DNA of 64,000 bases, from positions 1-64,000 of the forward strand of contig NW_027417689.1 in assembly GCF_009905375.1 (NCBI RefSeq), read 5' to 3'. Origin of the DNA: Apium graveolens. Its lineage: Eukaryota; Streptophyta; Magnoliopsida; Apiales; Apiaceae. Under the pieces are notes generated by a model that worked only from the letters and a program-made list of their open reading frames with translations, did not search any database and had not been told where the DNA came from. Shown here one piece after another: positions 1 through 11,844 of the stretch; the first letter of the stretch is position 1, and the number at the start of each line of letters is the position of its first letter. Position numbers and translations under genes: made by a program.

Positions 1-1350
1 ATTTTTCCAATGAAATATTATTATATTAAACCGTTTATTATCTCACTAATAATTAAAACACTTTTTAATTATTAATCTTTTTTCTAAACTCTTTAGAAAT
101 AATTCTCTCACTTGATTTAATTTCCAAAAATTAAATTCTTAATTAATAATATTAAGAACTTTTTTAATTAATTTATAATCAATTAAATCTCATTTAATCA
201 ATTATTAAATTTGCCAATTAATTATTATTTCATAAATAAATAATTATCAGCCATTATTAATTAATTCCTCCACCATTAAATCATTCTCTTTTATGGGTGG
301 TGTTCCTGTTGGTTCAATATTAAGCCGGTAGTAGAAATAAATAGAATAAAATTATTTTATCATTATTTATATAAATTGTCTAATTCATTAAAATATGATT
401 AATTAATTAATCATATTTATTCTTCATCGTGAGGGATACTTCTCAGCATATCGCGACTATCCGGATAATACGAATTCACTGCTTAGAATACAAAGAACAT
501 ATTCAGTGAGTAGTTACCGTATAATTAATTCCTTCTACCCTACAATGTCACGATTAAATACAAGGCATGGAACTTGTGTCAAGCCTATCTTATTTAATCA
601 CTTGCTTTCCCATTCACTATGCTTAGTTCTATTTAATGTAAATTAGAAACTCGTTTCTAATTCATTCACTCTGGCCAGAGATTCCTGAACTAACATAAGT
701 GGATCAACATTGAACATTCTCTTCCTACACTGGAAGGGGTAGATCCTTTATTGATCATACCTATCTTCGTGTACAAATTCCTATACCCAGTAGAGCCCTT
801 ATAATTGTCCCTTGAGACTAAGAACTAAACCAAAGCATAGTTCAGTGTACACAAGAGACTTTGATGACCTCAAGTCTAAGGATACTTGTACAACTATCAC
901 TATATGAACAACTGCTGACACGTGAGTGAACTCCATCAGTTGTTCAGTTTGTGTGAGTCATGTTCAGTGAACTTATTCTATAATAAGCACCTACGTACTA
1001 GCTATAGTGTCACCACACAAATGTCTATGAGAACAGACATCCTTCATAATGAAGCAAGCATAGTATGTACCGATCTTTGCGGATTATTAATTACCAATTA
1101 GTAATCCTATGACCAGGAACTATTTAAGTTTAGAGTTATCATCTTTTAGGTCTCATTATTATGATCTCATCACAATCCATAAAAAGCTTTACTCTAAACT
1201 GTGGTATATCTTATTTAAATATTTAAATAGATAGAGCCCGCACTAAAAATAAAACAAGTCTTTTATTAATATCAATGAAATCAAAACAGATTACATAAAA
1301 GTTATTCCTAAATCCTCATACATGATTGGACTTAGGACATATCTCTTTCA
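1..1350 (-). repeat. 3' LTR of element A (partial)
   Basis: This sequence aligns along its length with the LTRs at 17015-18705, 23600-25255 and 29886-31531, and with the reverse complements of 53168-54827 and 59461-60902. It ends in ATATCTCTTTCA at 1350, the reverse complement of the LTR start TGAAAG. The polypurine tract follows at 1351-1360 (ATCTCCCACT, i.e. AGTGGGAGAT on the minus strand). The first roughly 300 bp of the LTR lie outside the window. Confidence 0.9.
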
Positions 1351-2207
1351 ATCTCCCACTTATACTAAAGCCAATCACTCTGGTATCTAATACCCATCTT
1401 GTCTTTATGACGATCAAAGTGACTCTGAGAAAATGGCTTTGTGAGTGGGTCTGCTATGTTGTTATGTGTGTCAACTCTCTCGACGTTGACATCTCCTCTA
1501 TTTTCTACTCAGATTCACCACCAAAATGATAAAAAATGTCCTGAGTCCTTCGCAAGTACTTATGGATGTTTTTCACTGCTTTCCAGTGGTCTTCACCTCG
1601 ATTGGACTGATATCTGCTCGTCACACAAATTGAATAAGCAATATCAGGCCTTGTACACAACATCGCGTATATGATAGATCCTATTGCTGAAGCATAAGGA
1701 ATCTTACTCATACGCTCACTTTCCTCAGGTGTCTTAGGAGACATTTTTCGGAAAGGGACACTCCATGGCTCATCGGTATGAGACCTCTTTTGGAGTTTTC
1801 CATGCTTAACCTTTTAAGCACTTTCTGGATGTATGTACCCTGGGTAAGACCTATCATTCTTCTAGATCTATCTCTATAGATCTTCATACCGAGAATGTAG
1901 GATGCTTCTCCCAAGTCCTTCATGGTGAAGTTCTTTGATAGCCATACTTTGACTGATTGTAGCATCGATATATCATTTCCTATAAGAAGTATGTCATCCA
2001 CATACAATACAAGAAATGTTACCACGCTCCCACTAACCTTCTTGTAGACACATGGTTCATCTATGGTTTTGATAAAACCAAACTCTTTGATTGTCTCATC
2101 AAAATAGATGTTCCATCAATGAGAAGCTTGCCTTAAACCATATATGGTTCGCAGCAGCTTACACACTAGGTGTTCATTTCCCTTGGAAAGAAAACCCTCT
2201 GGCTATG
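1351..2207 (-). pseudogene. Element A: broken C-terminal RT and RNase H remnant
   Basis: Reading on the minus strand, 2025-1708 carries the RT catalytic motif YVDD (in LVLYVDDILLIGND), followed in another frame at 1744-1505 by the downstream RT/connection motif CTRPDIAYSICVTSRYQSN. The first piece ends after a frameshift. RNase H is almost entirely missing: the reading jumps from FGGESE at about 1505 directly to VERVDTHNNIADPLTKPFS at about 1500-1420, the extreme C-terminus of Copia pol, with the polypurine tract next. The deletion removes the RNase H catalytic core. The remnant cannot make an active enzyme. Confidence 0.85.
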
Positions 2208-3590
2208 TCATATACACTTCCTCCTCAAGTTCCAATTGAGGAAGGTCGTTTTCACGTCCATTTCATAGTCGTAGTAAGCAGCAATCGCAAGCAAAATCCA
2301 AATTGATTTTAACAGGGCTACAGGAGAAAAAGTTTCATCAAAGTCAATCCCTTGCCTTTTTTTGAATCCTTTTGCCACGAGCCTGGCCTTATAGGTCTCC
2401 ACCTGGCCATTTGCTTCAATCTTTCTTTTGTTTACCCACTTAAACCCAATAGGCTTAACACATTCAGGCACCTCAACCAGAGTCCATACTTGGTTGGTAT
2501 ACATAGATTCCATTTCGGATTTCATGGCACTATGCCATTTCTCCGAGTCAACACTACTCATAGCCTCATTAGAGGTCACAGGGCCGTCATCATCAATGAT
2601 TGACAACTCATTGTCATTCTCAATGACAAGGCCATAATACCTCTCAGGTTGGCAAGACACTCTCCCTGACCTATGAATGGGCTGTTTCACAGAAGGTTGT
2701 TCAGTCTGAACAGGTGTTTCCACTTGACCTGTAGTAGTTTGTGCTTCTTGAACTTCATCAAGTTCAATTTTTCTCCCACTGTTTCCTTCAAGGATAAACT
2801 GCTTTTCCAAGAAGGTAGCATTTCTGGAGACAAACACCCGATGATCGGTGTAAAAGTAATACCCTAAAGTCTCTTTAGGATATCCCAAAAAATTACATTT
2901 TACAGATCGAGATTCCAGCTTATCTGGGTCAACTTTCTTGACATAGGCTGGACATCCCCAAATCTTAACGTGTTTAAGACTCAGTTTCCTTTCTTTCCAT
3001 ATCTCATATGGTGTTTGAGGAACAGATTTGGAAGGCACCTTATTCAGTAAATATGCTGAGGTTTCCAATGCATAACCCCATAGGAATACTGGAAGATTCA
3101 CATAGCTCATCATGGACCGAACCATGTCTAACAAAGTTCGATTTCTCCTTTCAGATACTCCATTCAACTGTGGAGTATATGGAGGAGTCCACTGGGAGAC
3201 TATACCATTTTCTTTGAGATAAGCTAGAAACTCTCCATTCAAGTATTCACCACCTCGATCTGATTGAAGAGTTATAATACTATGTTTGGTTTGTTTCTCC
3301 ACTTCATACTTATATTCTTTGAACTTTTCAAAGGCTTTAGACTTGTGTTTCATCAAATACACATATCTGAATCTAGATCGATCATCTATGAAAGCAATGA
3401 AGTATGAAAATCCACCCATGGCTTGCGTAGACATTGGTCCACATACATCTGTGTGTACCAATCCTAGCAAATCTGCAGCCCTCTCTCCATGTCCACTAAA
3501 TGGAGATTTGGTCATTTTACCCAATAGACAAGACTCGCATGTAGGATATGATTCAAAATCAAAGGGGTCAAGTAACCCTTCCTTATGCAA
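2208..3590 (-). pseudogene. Element A: integrase and N-terminal RT open frame (460 codons)
   Basis: This is the longest surviving pol frame of element A. The start of the frame keeps the second half of the integrase zinc finger (CESC, residues 18-21). The integrase catalytic triad is complete: D48 (HTDVCGP), D111 (SDRGGEY) and E147 ([13 protein letters not shown]), with 35 residues between D111 and E147, the DD35E spacing. The C-terminal part has the Copia GKW-like region ([22 protein letters not shown]) and then the start of RT ([38 protein letters not shown]). The frame ends soon after [10 protein letters not shown], where Copia elements normally continue into the RT fingers and palm; the next RT block lies in a different frame, so a frameshift near 2208-2250 breaks the protein. 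Integrase itself looks structurally complete apart from its N-terminal finger. Confidence 0.85.
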
Positions 3591-3659
3591 TGTCCGCAGT
3601 CTATTTTCACTAATATGACCTAGCCTACAGTGCCATAAATAGGTCAGATTTTCATCATC

Positions 3660-4262
3660 TCATTTTCTTTTATTAGTTTGTTCAATATAAAGTAAATCAT
3701 GCTCTACGTCACATATATACAGACCATTATTTAAAATGCCACGTCCAAAAATAACATTATCTCTAAAGATAGAACATTCATTATTCTTAATAATAAATGA
3801 AAAACCATCCACATCCAACATAGGAATAGAAACAATATTCCTCACAATAGAGGGAACGTAATAACAATTATTCAAAATAATAGTCTTGCCCGTAGGCATA
3901 TGTAAACTAAATGATCCTACAGATATGGCTGCAACCCTTGCTCCATTGCCCATACGTAGAATCACCTCATCTTTTTCAAGAGTCCTACTTCCCTTTAGTC
4001 CTTGCAATGAATTGCAAATATGAGAACCACAGGCGGTATCTAATACCCAAGTAGAAATTTGACCTAGTGACATATTAACTTCGATCATGAACATGCCTGA
4101 ATCAGAAGTGGTAGTCTCACTACCCTTCTTCAATTCTGCAAGGTAAACCTTGTAGTTCCTCTTCCAGTGCCCCAACTTGTTACAGTAAAAACAAACAGCT
4201 ACATTAGGACCAGTCAACTTGTGAGCATCTAGTATGCTCCGGAGTGATAGTGCAGAAGACAT
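3660..4262 (-). pseudogene. Element A: gag-protease remnant with large gag deletion
   Basis: The frame starts at the canonical gag ATG (4262) with MSSALSLRSILDAHKLTGPN. It then jumps at about 4203 straight into the CCHC zinc knuckle, CFYCNKLGHWKRNY, whose last Cys is replaced by Tyr. Compared with the gag at 56652-57914, about 230 codons of capsid region are missing. The protease-like region follows with LDTACGSHIC; elements C and D have LDTSCGSHIC or LDTSCGSQIC at the same place, so the usual D-T/S-G triplet is not canonical in any of them. The product ends at RTNKRK-like residues near 3660. The rest of the integrase zinc-finger region (3591-3659) is read through a stop or frame change. Confidence 0.8.
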
Positions 4263-5559
4263 GACGAATATAGTAAATCTGTAAATGATAAACACATAAC
4301 AACATTTAGCAAATATTCAATTTCATTTCAAAACACTATATGAATCGGGTCTTTATTCATAAGTGTCTCCCACTAGTTTATCTAATTTTTTCAACCCCCT
4401 AAGTGAAAATTAAGCATTCATAATGCTAGTGGGAATAGGGATCCTACATTCCATCACACAACCTCGGCTGTGGCACAAAACGTCATGTGATGTTCAATAG
4501 GCAGACAACTCTTGTCAATTACATCTTATGTTATTCCCTAATATAAGTTTAGCCTCTTGAATAATTGAGTCACGGCTGTAGCACGACAAACTCAATATTC
4601 TAAGTCAAGTCTAAGCCAACATTTCGTATAATTGAATCAGTCTCCAACGGCCCACGGCTGTAGCACGTACCGACCTTTAGATTCTAATTCAATGTACACA
4701 TCTCTATGTAATAGAAAAGTATTTCTTATTTCGAAATCAAAGCCCTCGGCTGTAGCACGAAACGACAATGATTTAAAAATAAGAACCACTTTCTACCATA
4801 TTGGAAGGCTATGACCGACTCAAGCCCGTTGTGTCATTGGCCAATTACTACTTGATATTATTTAATTTTAGAGGGATTATATTACGTTACAATCATAATC
4901 ATATTATAAAGAGATTCTTCCTTTTAAATTAAATATTTCAAATCAATAATCGATAATCAGATGATTCCCAGATCGGGTGGAGCATTGTCAATAGGCGTCA
5001 CTTAATAACCCTTTCTTACAGATAGAAATCTGTTGTTGACAGAATCATCCTTTCTCTCAATATTGAAAATTCATATTCAATTACGTGTTTCATAAACACA
5101 AGAATCTCATGATCGTATTCATAATATTTATCCTTAATGCAAGAAATGATTCCTATTCTAGATTTTCTAGAGAACGCCTTATATTGATTTAAGTTCACCT
5201 AAATCTATCATCGCATGGTAAACATAGGCATATATATCATATATAAAATTAAATAAACAAGTAAATGTAAAGTGCAATAAAGTAAATGTGTTTGGTTATA
5301 GCCCCATCCTATGTGATCTTTATCAAACTCATGATAAAGATCAAGGTCAATCTAATATGGTGATGGAAATAAATACAACTACTTATTACATAAGTCTTCT
5401 TCTTTGTTTAGACTTCTTGTATGCCTCGTCTTCTTCTTTGTATCACCTCCATTGGATAGCCTTCTTGAGTCTTCAATTACATTACATGATTGAAAGTAAA
5501 ACTAATCTAATGAACTTACAAGAATAACTCGAGTTACATTCAAGATTTATGATTACAAA
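4263..5559 (-). other. Element A untranslated leader, gag-proximal part
   Basis: There is no gene here. This is transcribed leader DNA between the primer-binding site and gag. Up to about 5240 it matches the leaders of C (28067-29040) and D (55680-56651). It contains four copies of GGCTGTAGCACG or close variants (starting 4466, 4574, 4656 and 4748), the reverse complement of the CGTGCTACAGCC motif of element D. Beyond about 5240 the similarity to C and D stops. The stretch 5555-5559 (ACAAA) is the left target duplication of element B. Confidence 0.75.
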
Positions 5560-6662
5560 TGTTATTCCCAGTGGACTAACAATGATATTTACAGAAGGGG
5601 GGTTGAATGTAAATCTCAAAACTTTTTCAAGTTTTGAGCAGTTTCTAAGGCTAAGTGTTAGAGTGATCAAATGTGTGTGAATTGCTTGAAGCTGATGCAG
5701 ACAGATATATATTCAAACACAAATGTAATGAGCACAAAGAACTTAAAAACTTTTCTGGTGGATTTGTTGTTCCACCAGAGATGTGTTATTTCAGAAAATC
5801 TGTGATTCAAATAATTAAATCACAGCTGCTTCCTAGTACAAACTAGATGATTTTCTCTTTTGATATTTCTAAACAGCTCAGGAAAATTCATGCCTAATTA
5901 CTAGCTGCTACTTGGTTTATATATCACCAAGTTTACAAGTGAAGACAAACTGTAAAATATAATTGAAAAGATTCTTCACATGTTTCTTCTTCATTTCTCT
6001 ATCCAATGCAATCTAGGATAATCTGAAAATCTTTGAATACTTCCTTGTTTGCATCAGAATGGAAATGCTGCATTTTCTTGATTCCTCCTAGAGGCTTCCA
6101 CATTCCAGTATGTCTCTGTCAACCCATGTGCCTCTGTCAGCTTGTGAATTGTCACTATCAACTGTTAATGAACTAAGCATCCGTTGAAGCTTTCATCCGT
6201 TGATGCCTTATCTGTTGAGGCTTTATCCGTTGAAGCTTTATCCGTTGATGCATTATCAGTTGAAGTCTTTATCCGTTGAAGCACTTATCCGTTGATGGAT
6301 ATTATCCGTTGAAGCATTAGAGACATCCGTTGAAGCTTTGTTTCTTATCCGTTGAAGGTGTTCAATATCCGTTGACACATCTTCACTTATACAAAATTAC
6401 AAGGCATAAAATATTTACAATTAGCCCTCCTATTTGTACATCCATTAGTAGTCAACATGACTGATTATTTCCTAACAACATCTAAGAATTACAGCTTGAA
6501 ACCAGAGAGTGAAATGTGCTACAATACTAAACTTATTGCTAGGTACAGCTACTCCTTCAACGGATAGCCAAGATGGTCTTATCCGTTGAGGCTACAAACA
6601 CTAGATTTCTACTTAAGTATTTTGCTTAACTTATCATCAAACTAATACACATATTCCTAACA
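5560..6662 (-). repeat. 3' LTR of element B
   Basis: The LTR is 1103 bp with TG...CA ends and is nearly identical to 15290-16392. On the minus strand it holds a TATA box (TATATAAA, 5916-5923). Upstream of that, at 6177-6376, is a cluster of ten ATCCGTTGA motifs plus two variants, and an inverted pair (TCAACGGATA...TATCCGTTGA) lies near 6556-6590. The polypurine tract abuts it at 6663. Confidence 0.93.
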
Positions 6663-6675
6663 AACTCCCCCTATT
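6663..6675 (-). promoter_or_regulatory. Polypurine tract of element B
   Basis: On the minus strand the sequence reads AATAGGGGGAGTT immediately before the 3' LTR start. This is the expected position and composition for the plus-strand primer. Adjacency to the TG of the LTR supports the boundary. Confidence 0.75.
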
Positions 6676-6970
6676 TATGTCTACTAGAACTGTAGGCATA
6701 AATTTGGGTTTAGCTTGATGATAACAAAACACTTAACAAATTTATAAACTGTAATAAAGCAGAAATTCAAAAGTGCTACAAAAATGTATATGCTGAGATG
6801 GAATTGAAGAATTACATTGTTTCCAAGGGTGCTCCTTTAGCCTGAGCAAATTACTTTCTTTTCTTTTGATCCCTGGTTTTCTTTCCTAGCCTCCTGTCAT
6901 TCTCCTCTATTTGAAGTTGAAGTTGTCTGTAGAATTCAACTTCATCTTCTTCATTGATATCTAACTTAGA

Positions 6971-7969
6971 TTAAATATCCTTGAGAGTTTCATTACTGGC
7001 AATCTTTAGCTGATCTTCAATTCTGAAAAATCTTCTGACTCCTTTGTTGTCTCTGAACTCCATCAACCAATGAGGTGATTTGTGAATTGTAATTCCTCTT
7101 TCTTGAATGAGTAAAGTTCTAGGCAAAGCATTGGGCTCCCTCCAAGTTTTCCTTATGTTGGCAATCTTGTTGAGAATCTCAGTCTTGGCAGTCCTGGTAA
7201 AGCCAGAATCCCTTTGTATGGCTGAGTAGACTCTGATCAAGGTAGAGTAGCCTTCATTCAGAATTCTGTGAAGAGGCCATGTTCTTTCCCCAGCTCCTTT
7301 GTATTTGAACACTAGTCTTTCTGGTAGCTGTCTGTAGGCAGCTATTCCCCTTACATCCTCCAGCTCATCCAGATAGAGTTCAATGTCTGAAAATTCTTTT
7401 ATGTCACAGATGTGAACATAATCATCTTTAGAGGTTTGAGGTTTAGGCTTAGGCTTCCGTGTGAATTTGATTGAGGCTTTAGAGGGTGTTGATTTGATTC
7501 TTCTTTTCTGCTTCTTTGATGGTGGAAAAGAGGTTAGGAAGGTGGGCAATTTGATGGTGTCCCAATCAATTGGTTCCTCCTTGGGAATGATTGTTTCACC
7601 ATGAATGTTCATGAAGGGGTCAGGTACAATGGATTCAGGAATAGAGGGTAGTGGTTTGGATATTGATTGGGTTTCTTCAGTCTTATCTACCTTCTTTCTC
7701 TTTGCATTGACCTTCTTTCTTTTCCCTTTCTGCCATTCTTCCTTACTTCTTTCCTCCATCTCAGTACCAACCATGTCCCCCATAGCTTCATCTTCACCTT
7801 TGACTTCAATTTCTTTCTGTTCTTCAGCCTGACTTGACTTTAGCTGTTTTTCAAGCTTTGCTTGTGCTCTTTTGTCAGTCTTTAGCTGTTTGGCTTCTTC
7901 CTTCAACCTTTTGGTTTCTTCCCTCTTGGCTATTGAGAATTTGGGATGTCCTTGCATCACACATATGCT
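6971..7969 (-). pseudogene. Element B extra ORF, C-terminal part (about 329 codons)
   Basis: This frame is in phase with the 1087-codon frame above it and is separated from it by a single TAG (7970-7972) and a few codons, so the two were probably one protein of about 1420 residues. It starts with a charged helical segment (KREETKRLKEEAKQLKTDKR, then a Lys/Glu-rich stretch) and basic clusters resembling nuclear signals (KRKKVNAKRKKVDK, KKQKRRIKS). A more folded-looking C-terminus follows (ELYLDELEDVRGIAAYRQLPERL, ERTWPLHRILNEGYSTLIRVYSA, SPHWLMEFRDNKGVRRFFRIEDQ). I do not recognise an enzymatic motif or membrane segment. An env-like role, proposed for the extra ORF of some Sireviruses, is not supported here. 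Function unknown. Confidence 0.65.
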
Positions 7970-10900
7970 CTATCCCTCTCTGAAGATAATAGCCATATTT
8001 CTCCTTACAGCTTCATCCATGGTCTCTTTGAGATATGCAATACTTCTACCTAAAAGCTTGTCCTCATCAGCTTTTGGAAGAGGAAAATCCACCTCTTTTA
8101 GAGGATTCTTTGTAGAGTCCTTATTGGATCTGTTGTTGGGCTTGAGAACCATAGGTTGCAGATCTTTGGAAGAAGTTTCTCCATCCTTATGCCTCCCTAC
8201 TGGCTTGAGTTCCATAATAATTGATTCCACTTTTGTGCTATGCTTCACAGATTGTGATTGAGAAGTTGTAGAACCAAATATTAGTTGCATCTTTTCATCA
8301 ATCTTCTTCCTTTGCTCTTTGACTTGCAATTCAGCTGCTGTTATCTGGATTAGATCAATTCTATCTAGCTTTCCTTTGACTTGAATAGTTAGAGAAGTTG
8401 TGATGACAGGAACTAGCACTTGAGAAATCTGAACTGTTGTAGATGGCTCTCCTTCCCCTTTCCCTTTATTCTCCCCCTTTTTGTTATCATCAAGGGTAGG
8501 GGTCAAGCCTTGTGCTTGTGCCAGCTGCATGAGTAGATTTGTTTGAGTTTGTTGATTCTGAAGAATGGTGACCATAGAGTCTTCAATGATTTGAACCCTA
8601 TCTTCCAATCTGGCTAGCCTCTTGTCAGCATCAGATGTTTTCCTCAGTCTCCCCAACAAATCTTGCATAGTACCATAGGGTATAACTGAATCCAATTTCT
8701 CAACATTGTAGGATTTCAGATCAGCAATGTCCTGCTTGAGCTCATCCACACTTAGATTTTGCTGGTAATGCTGCAACTGCAAGAGATGCAGAGATTCCAG
8801 ATGAGCTGGAAGAATTGCCTTGGTACCAACATCTTGAGTCTCCTGAAGGGCCTTCTGAATTGTCATGACTTGTCTGACCAAAGTGACACCAAACTCTCCT
8901 GGTGTTGATGGTTTTGCCCATGCCCATTCAGGAAGATCAGGAACAGAACTTGGGCCTGCTACTCCCCCTAAGTTCATGCTCTCATGCAAAGAATTAGAGT
9001 CATCATCATTAGAATTTACTCCAAATTCTTCAGATGGCTCACCAACTTGAGAAGGCAGCCTGTTGACAACAGCTTTGTCTCTGAGAAGAGATTCTGAAGT
9101 GTGTACAATGTGTAGTGTCTGTTCTGCCTCCACATTGCCCTGTGCAGCCAATAATTGATAGGCTGAAACAGGGTGAGTAAAAGTGTCAGCATCCAAGGAA
9201 ATGTTATCAATGACAACTTTGTAATGTTGCTGAAATTGTCTTTCCTTTTCTGCATCATCCACTTTCATTAACTCACTAGCAATGGCTGGATCCACCCTTA
9301 TAGCTTCTGTACCTGCCTTTCTTTCAATTTCTCTCTGTTCTTGCATCAGGGGCTCCCCCTGGCTCACACACACCCTCACACCCTCACCCTCACCTTCTAA
9401 GGTGGCACTCCTCTCACTCACTTTTGCCATGCTGGAAGAAATAGCATGCATATGGTGACTCTCAACCTCTTCTTTTGCCTGGGAGCAACCCAGCCTCTCA
9501 CTCAAAAGATCACTCCCTTCCCTCAAACCTAAAAGTGATTGTACAGTTGCCATGTCCTCTACAGTTGGAATTGTTTCTGTTAAGTGTGTAGAGACCATCA
9601 ACGGATAGGGAATATCCGTTGAAGTGGAAACTGATGGTATCAACGCATAACTGCTATTAAGCTTATCCGTTGAAGAACAACCACTTGTCAACGGATGAGA
9701 GATATCCGTTGAAGAAGGAAAAGATGTAGATATAGAAAGTGACATAATTGTTGAATCTGTGTGAATTGATTTTAAGTGTGGTGATACAGATTCTGCAACT
9801 ACATCTGAAAGAATTGGCTGATGATCCAACAAATCATCTAAAAGATGATGATCACCAGGTTTTGAGTGGGGCTCCTCCCTGAGTTTTAATGAGGGAGAAT
9901 CAGGAATTGATGTGAATATCATATCCACATCCAGAGAGGGTGTTGGAGAGTTTGATGAATGGTGTGTTTCTATATTGAGAGAATGGGGCTGTGATTCCAC
10001 ATTTACTGGAATCACATCAAGCTGAATTTGAGAAGGCACAGATACAGGTGGATGTATCTGTGCTGTGTGTGTCCCTTGTGTGGAAACTAGGGTCTTGGCC
10101 TTCCTTGAAAAGGCTTTAAATGGTGAATGTGTGGCTTCAGTGTCCCTCCCTCCTTTGTTCTGTGTCCCTGGTTGGGGACTATTTTCAATAGTTACAACCT
10201 TTTGGGAGGATGCAACTAGGGATGTGTTGGACTCCTTTTGAACCACCACAGTCTTTTGAGAGACTGTGGCTTGGCTGGTTTGGGTACCACTCACCTCTCC
10301 CACCTTATCCTGGGGGGCTTTTTGATGTTCACCCCTCCCCTCACCACTCACACCCTGTTCACTCCCTTCAGGGTTTATGGTAGTTGTTACAACTGTTGTC
10401 TTTTGAGAAACAACAGAGGTAGGTTTCTTTGACTTGACTTTGGAAACTTTAGATTTGGTGGCTTTGGTAGGAGCCTGTTTGGACAAAGACACAGGTTCCA
10501 TAGCCACACTAGAAGGCAAAGAAACATTGGGGTTGGAAATAGTAGGAGTTATAGAAGTATTTACCTCACTTACCTGTGGTGCATTCATGATTGGCAAGTA
10601 TACCAATGGCACCTGGCTGTTGAGGTTCATTCTCAAAAGGTCTGCAAGGACCCTTTTCTCTTGTGCCCAGCATTTGAGTTTATTATTCTCATTGGATATA
10701 ACCAAACCTTCAGCAACATGGTTAGCCAATAACATAAAGAATCTAGCATAGTAGATGTTATGTGGTCTATTAGCTTTGTTACCTAATCTGGAACCTAATT
10801 CTAGCATAACACAGTTGCTAAAATTAAAGTACCTATCAGAAACTAGCATATAGAGCATATTAACAAGAGATGAAGTGATAGCATCAAAATTGCTAATCTT

Positions 10901-11303
10901 CCCAGAGAAAACCTTAATAAAGGCATCTCCTAGAAAACTCCATTCTTTCCTAAGGCCTTTCCTTCTAATACTACCTAAACTAGCAGAATCAAAAACATAG
11001 CCTATGGAATCTAGCATAGCAGAGACATCTTTATCAGTGTATGGTGTCATGGCATTATTCTCAGGAAACTTAAAGCAAGATTGTATATCATCACAATTAA
11101 TGCAATAGTCCTTACCTTTGAGAGAGAAGGCAATAGTCATATCTGTGGAGTTGAACTCTGCAGTTGTCCAAATCTCCTCAATCACTTCACAGTAGATGGT
11201 TGTGATAATCAGAATGGGCTTCATTCTTTTCAACCAAGGCTATGAAATTATTCTTTTCATAAACAAATCTTGTTTGAGACATAATTTTGACTACTGGTGC
11301 CAT
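7970..11303 (-). CDS. Element B extra ORF, N-terminal part (1087-codon open frame, plus a frameshifted start)
   Basis: The open frame runs 11233-7970. Its true start is more likely the ATG at 11303 in another frame: that frame reads MAPVVKIMSQTRFVYEKNNF and continues to about 11190, while the long frame carries on with YCEVIEEIWTTAEF. A single frameshift near 11190-11225 would join them. The first 230 residues look globular (FSLKGKDYCINCDDIQSCFKF, RKGLRKEWSFLGDAFIKVFS, NRPHNIYYARFFMLLANHV) and resemble in layout the extra-ORF proteins common beside Copia elements in asterids, from memory. A long Ser/Thr/Pro-rich low-complexity middle follows. It includes STDISHPL- and STDIPYPL-type repeats encoded by the TATCCGTTGA motif and its complement. 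Near residues 830-930 there is a predicted coiled coil (DADKRLARLEDRVQIIEDSM). The frame ends at TAG 7970-7972. No catalytic motif is recognised. Confidence 0.75.
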
Positions 11304-11402
11304 TGTTGTGAGTAGAGGTTGCAGAGAAAAACTTGAGAATTTAGAGAGAAAGAGAATAAGAATTGTAAGAAAGCGTAAAGTGAGAATAAGAGTTCAATTG
11401 GG

Positions 11403-11410
11403 CTTTTATA
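11403..11410 (-). promoter_or_regulatory. Candidate internal TATA box for the extra ORF of element B
   Basis: On the minus strand the sequence is GTATAAAAGCCC, an excellent TATA box, about 100 nt upstream of the ATG at 11303. Between them is a pyrimidine-rich leader (TCTTTCTTACAATTC, CTCTTTCTCTCTAAATTCTC), typical of plant 5' UTRs. This layout suggests the ORF has its own transcript. Transcription itself cannot be seen from sequence. Confidence 0.5.
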
Positions 11411-11529
11411 CTTTCTTGAATTAAAACGTAAATAAAATGATTAAATGATACCTTTAAGTAAGTTACAGCCGTTCAAGAATAAATAAAAGTGTAGAAATTC
11501 TGAAAACTACCTTAAATACAAATACATAC

Positions 11530-11770
11530 AACACTGTATATCTGTATCAACGGTTGAGTAAAAGAATCAACGGCTGTGACTCACTTATAGTAACTGACGT
11601 GACACTTCAACGGATAAGGGAAATAGTTATCCGTTGATGAACAACACCATTTTATCCGTTGAAGGATAAAATTACCAGAAATGTATTTGTCTTTCAACGG
11701 ATAATAAACATCCGTTGATAGAACAATTTTGGCTTTCAACGGATAGAGAATATCCGTTGATAGGATAAGT
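11530..11770 (-). promoter_or_regulatory. Cluster of TATCCGTTGA motifs upstream of the internal promoter
   Basis: Seven good copies of ATCCGTTGA or its complement TCAACGGAT lie between about 11607 and 11765. They are arranged largely as inverted pairs with short spacers, for example TCAACGGATA-gagaa-TATCCGTTGA near 11737. Two weaker relatives (TCAACGG) are at about 11545-11575. The core CCGTTG fits the plant MYB-recognition consensus CNGTTR. Binding is an inference. Confidence 0.5.
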
Positions 11771-11844
11771 CTTAATTAAAGCCAGCTTTGTTCTTGCAGC
11801 AAATTCATTTCAGGCTTCAAGACAGATTATATAGATGACATAGA

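Noticed and set aside
7970..11233. Long open frame as an ordinary host gene
   Set aside because: It lies inside element B between pol remnants and the polypurine tract, flanked by LTRs with a target duplication, and matches the Sirevirus extra-ORF position.
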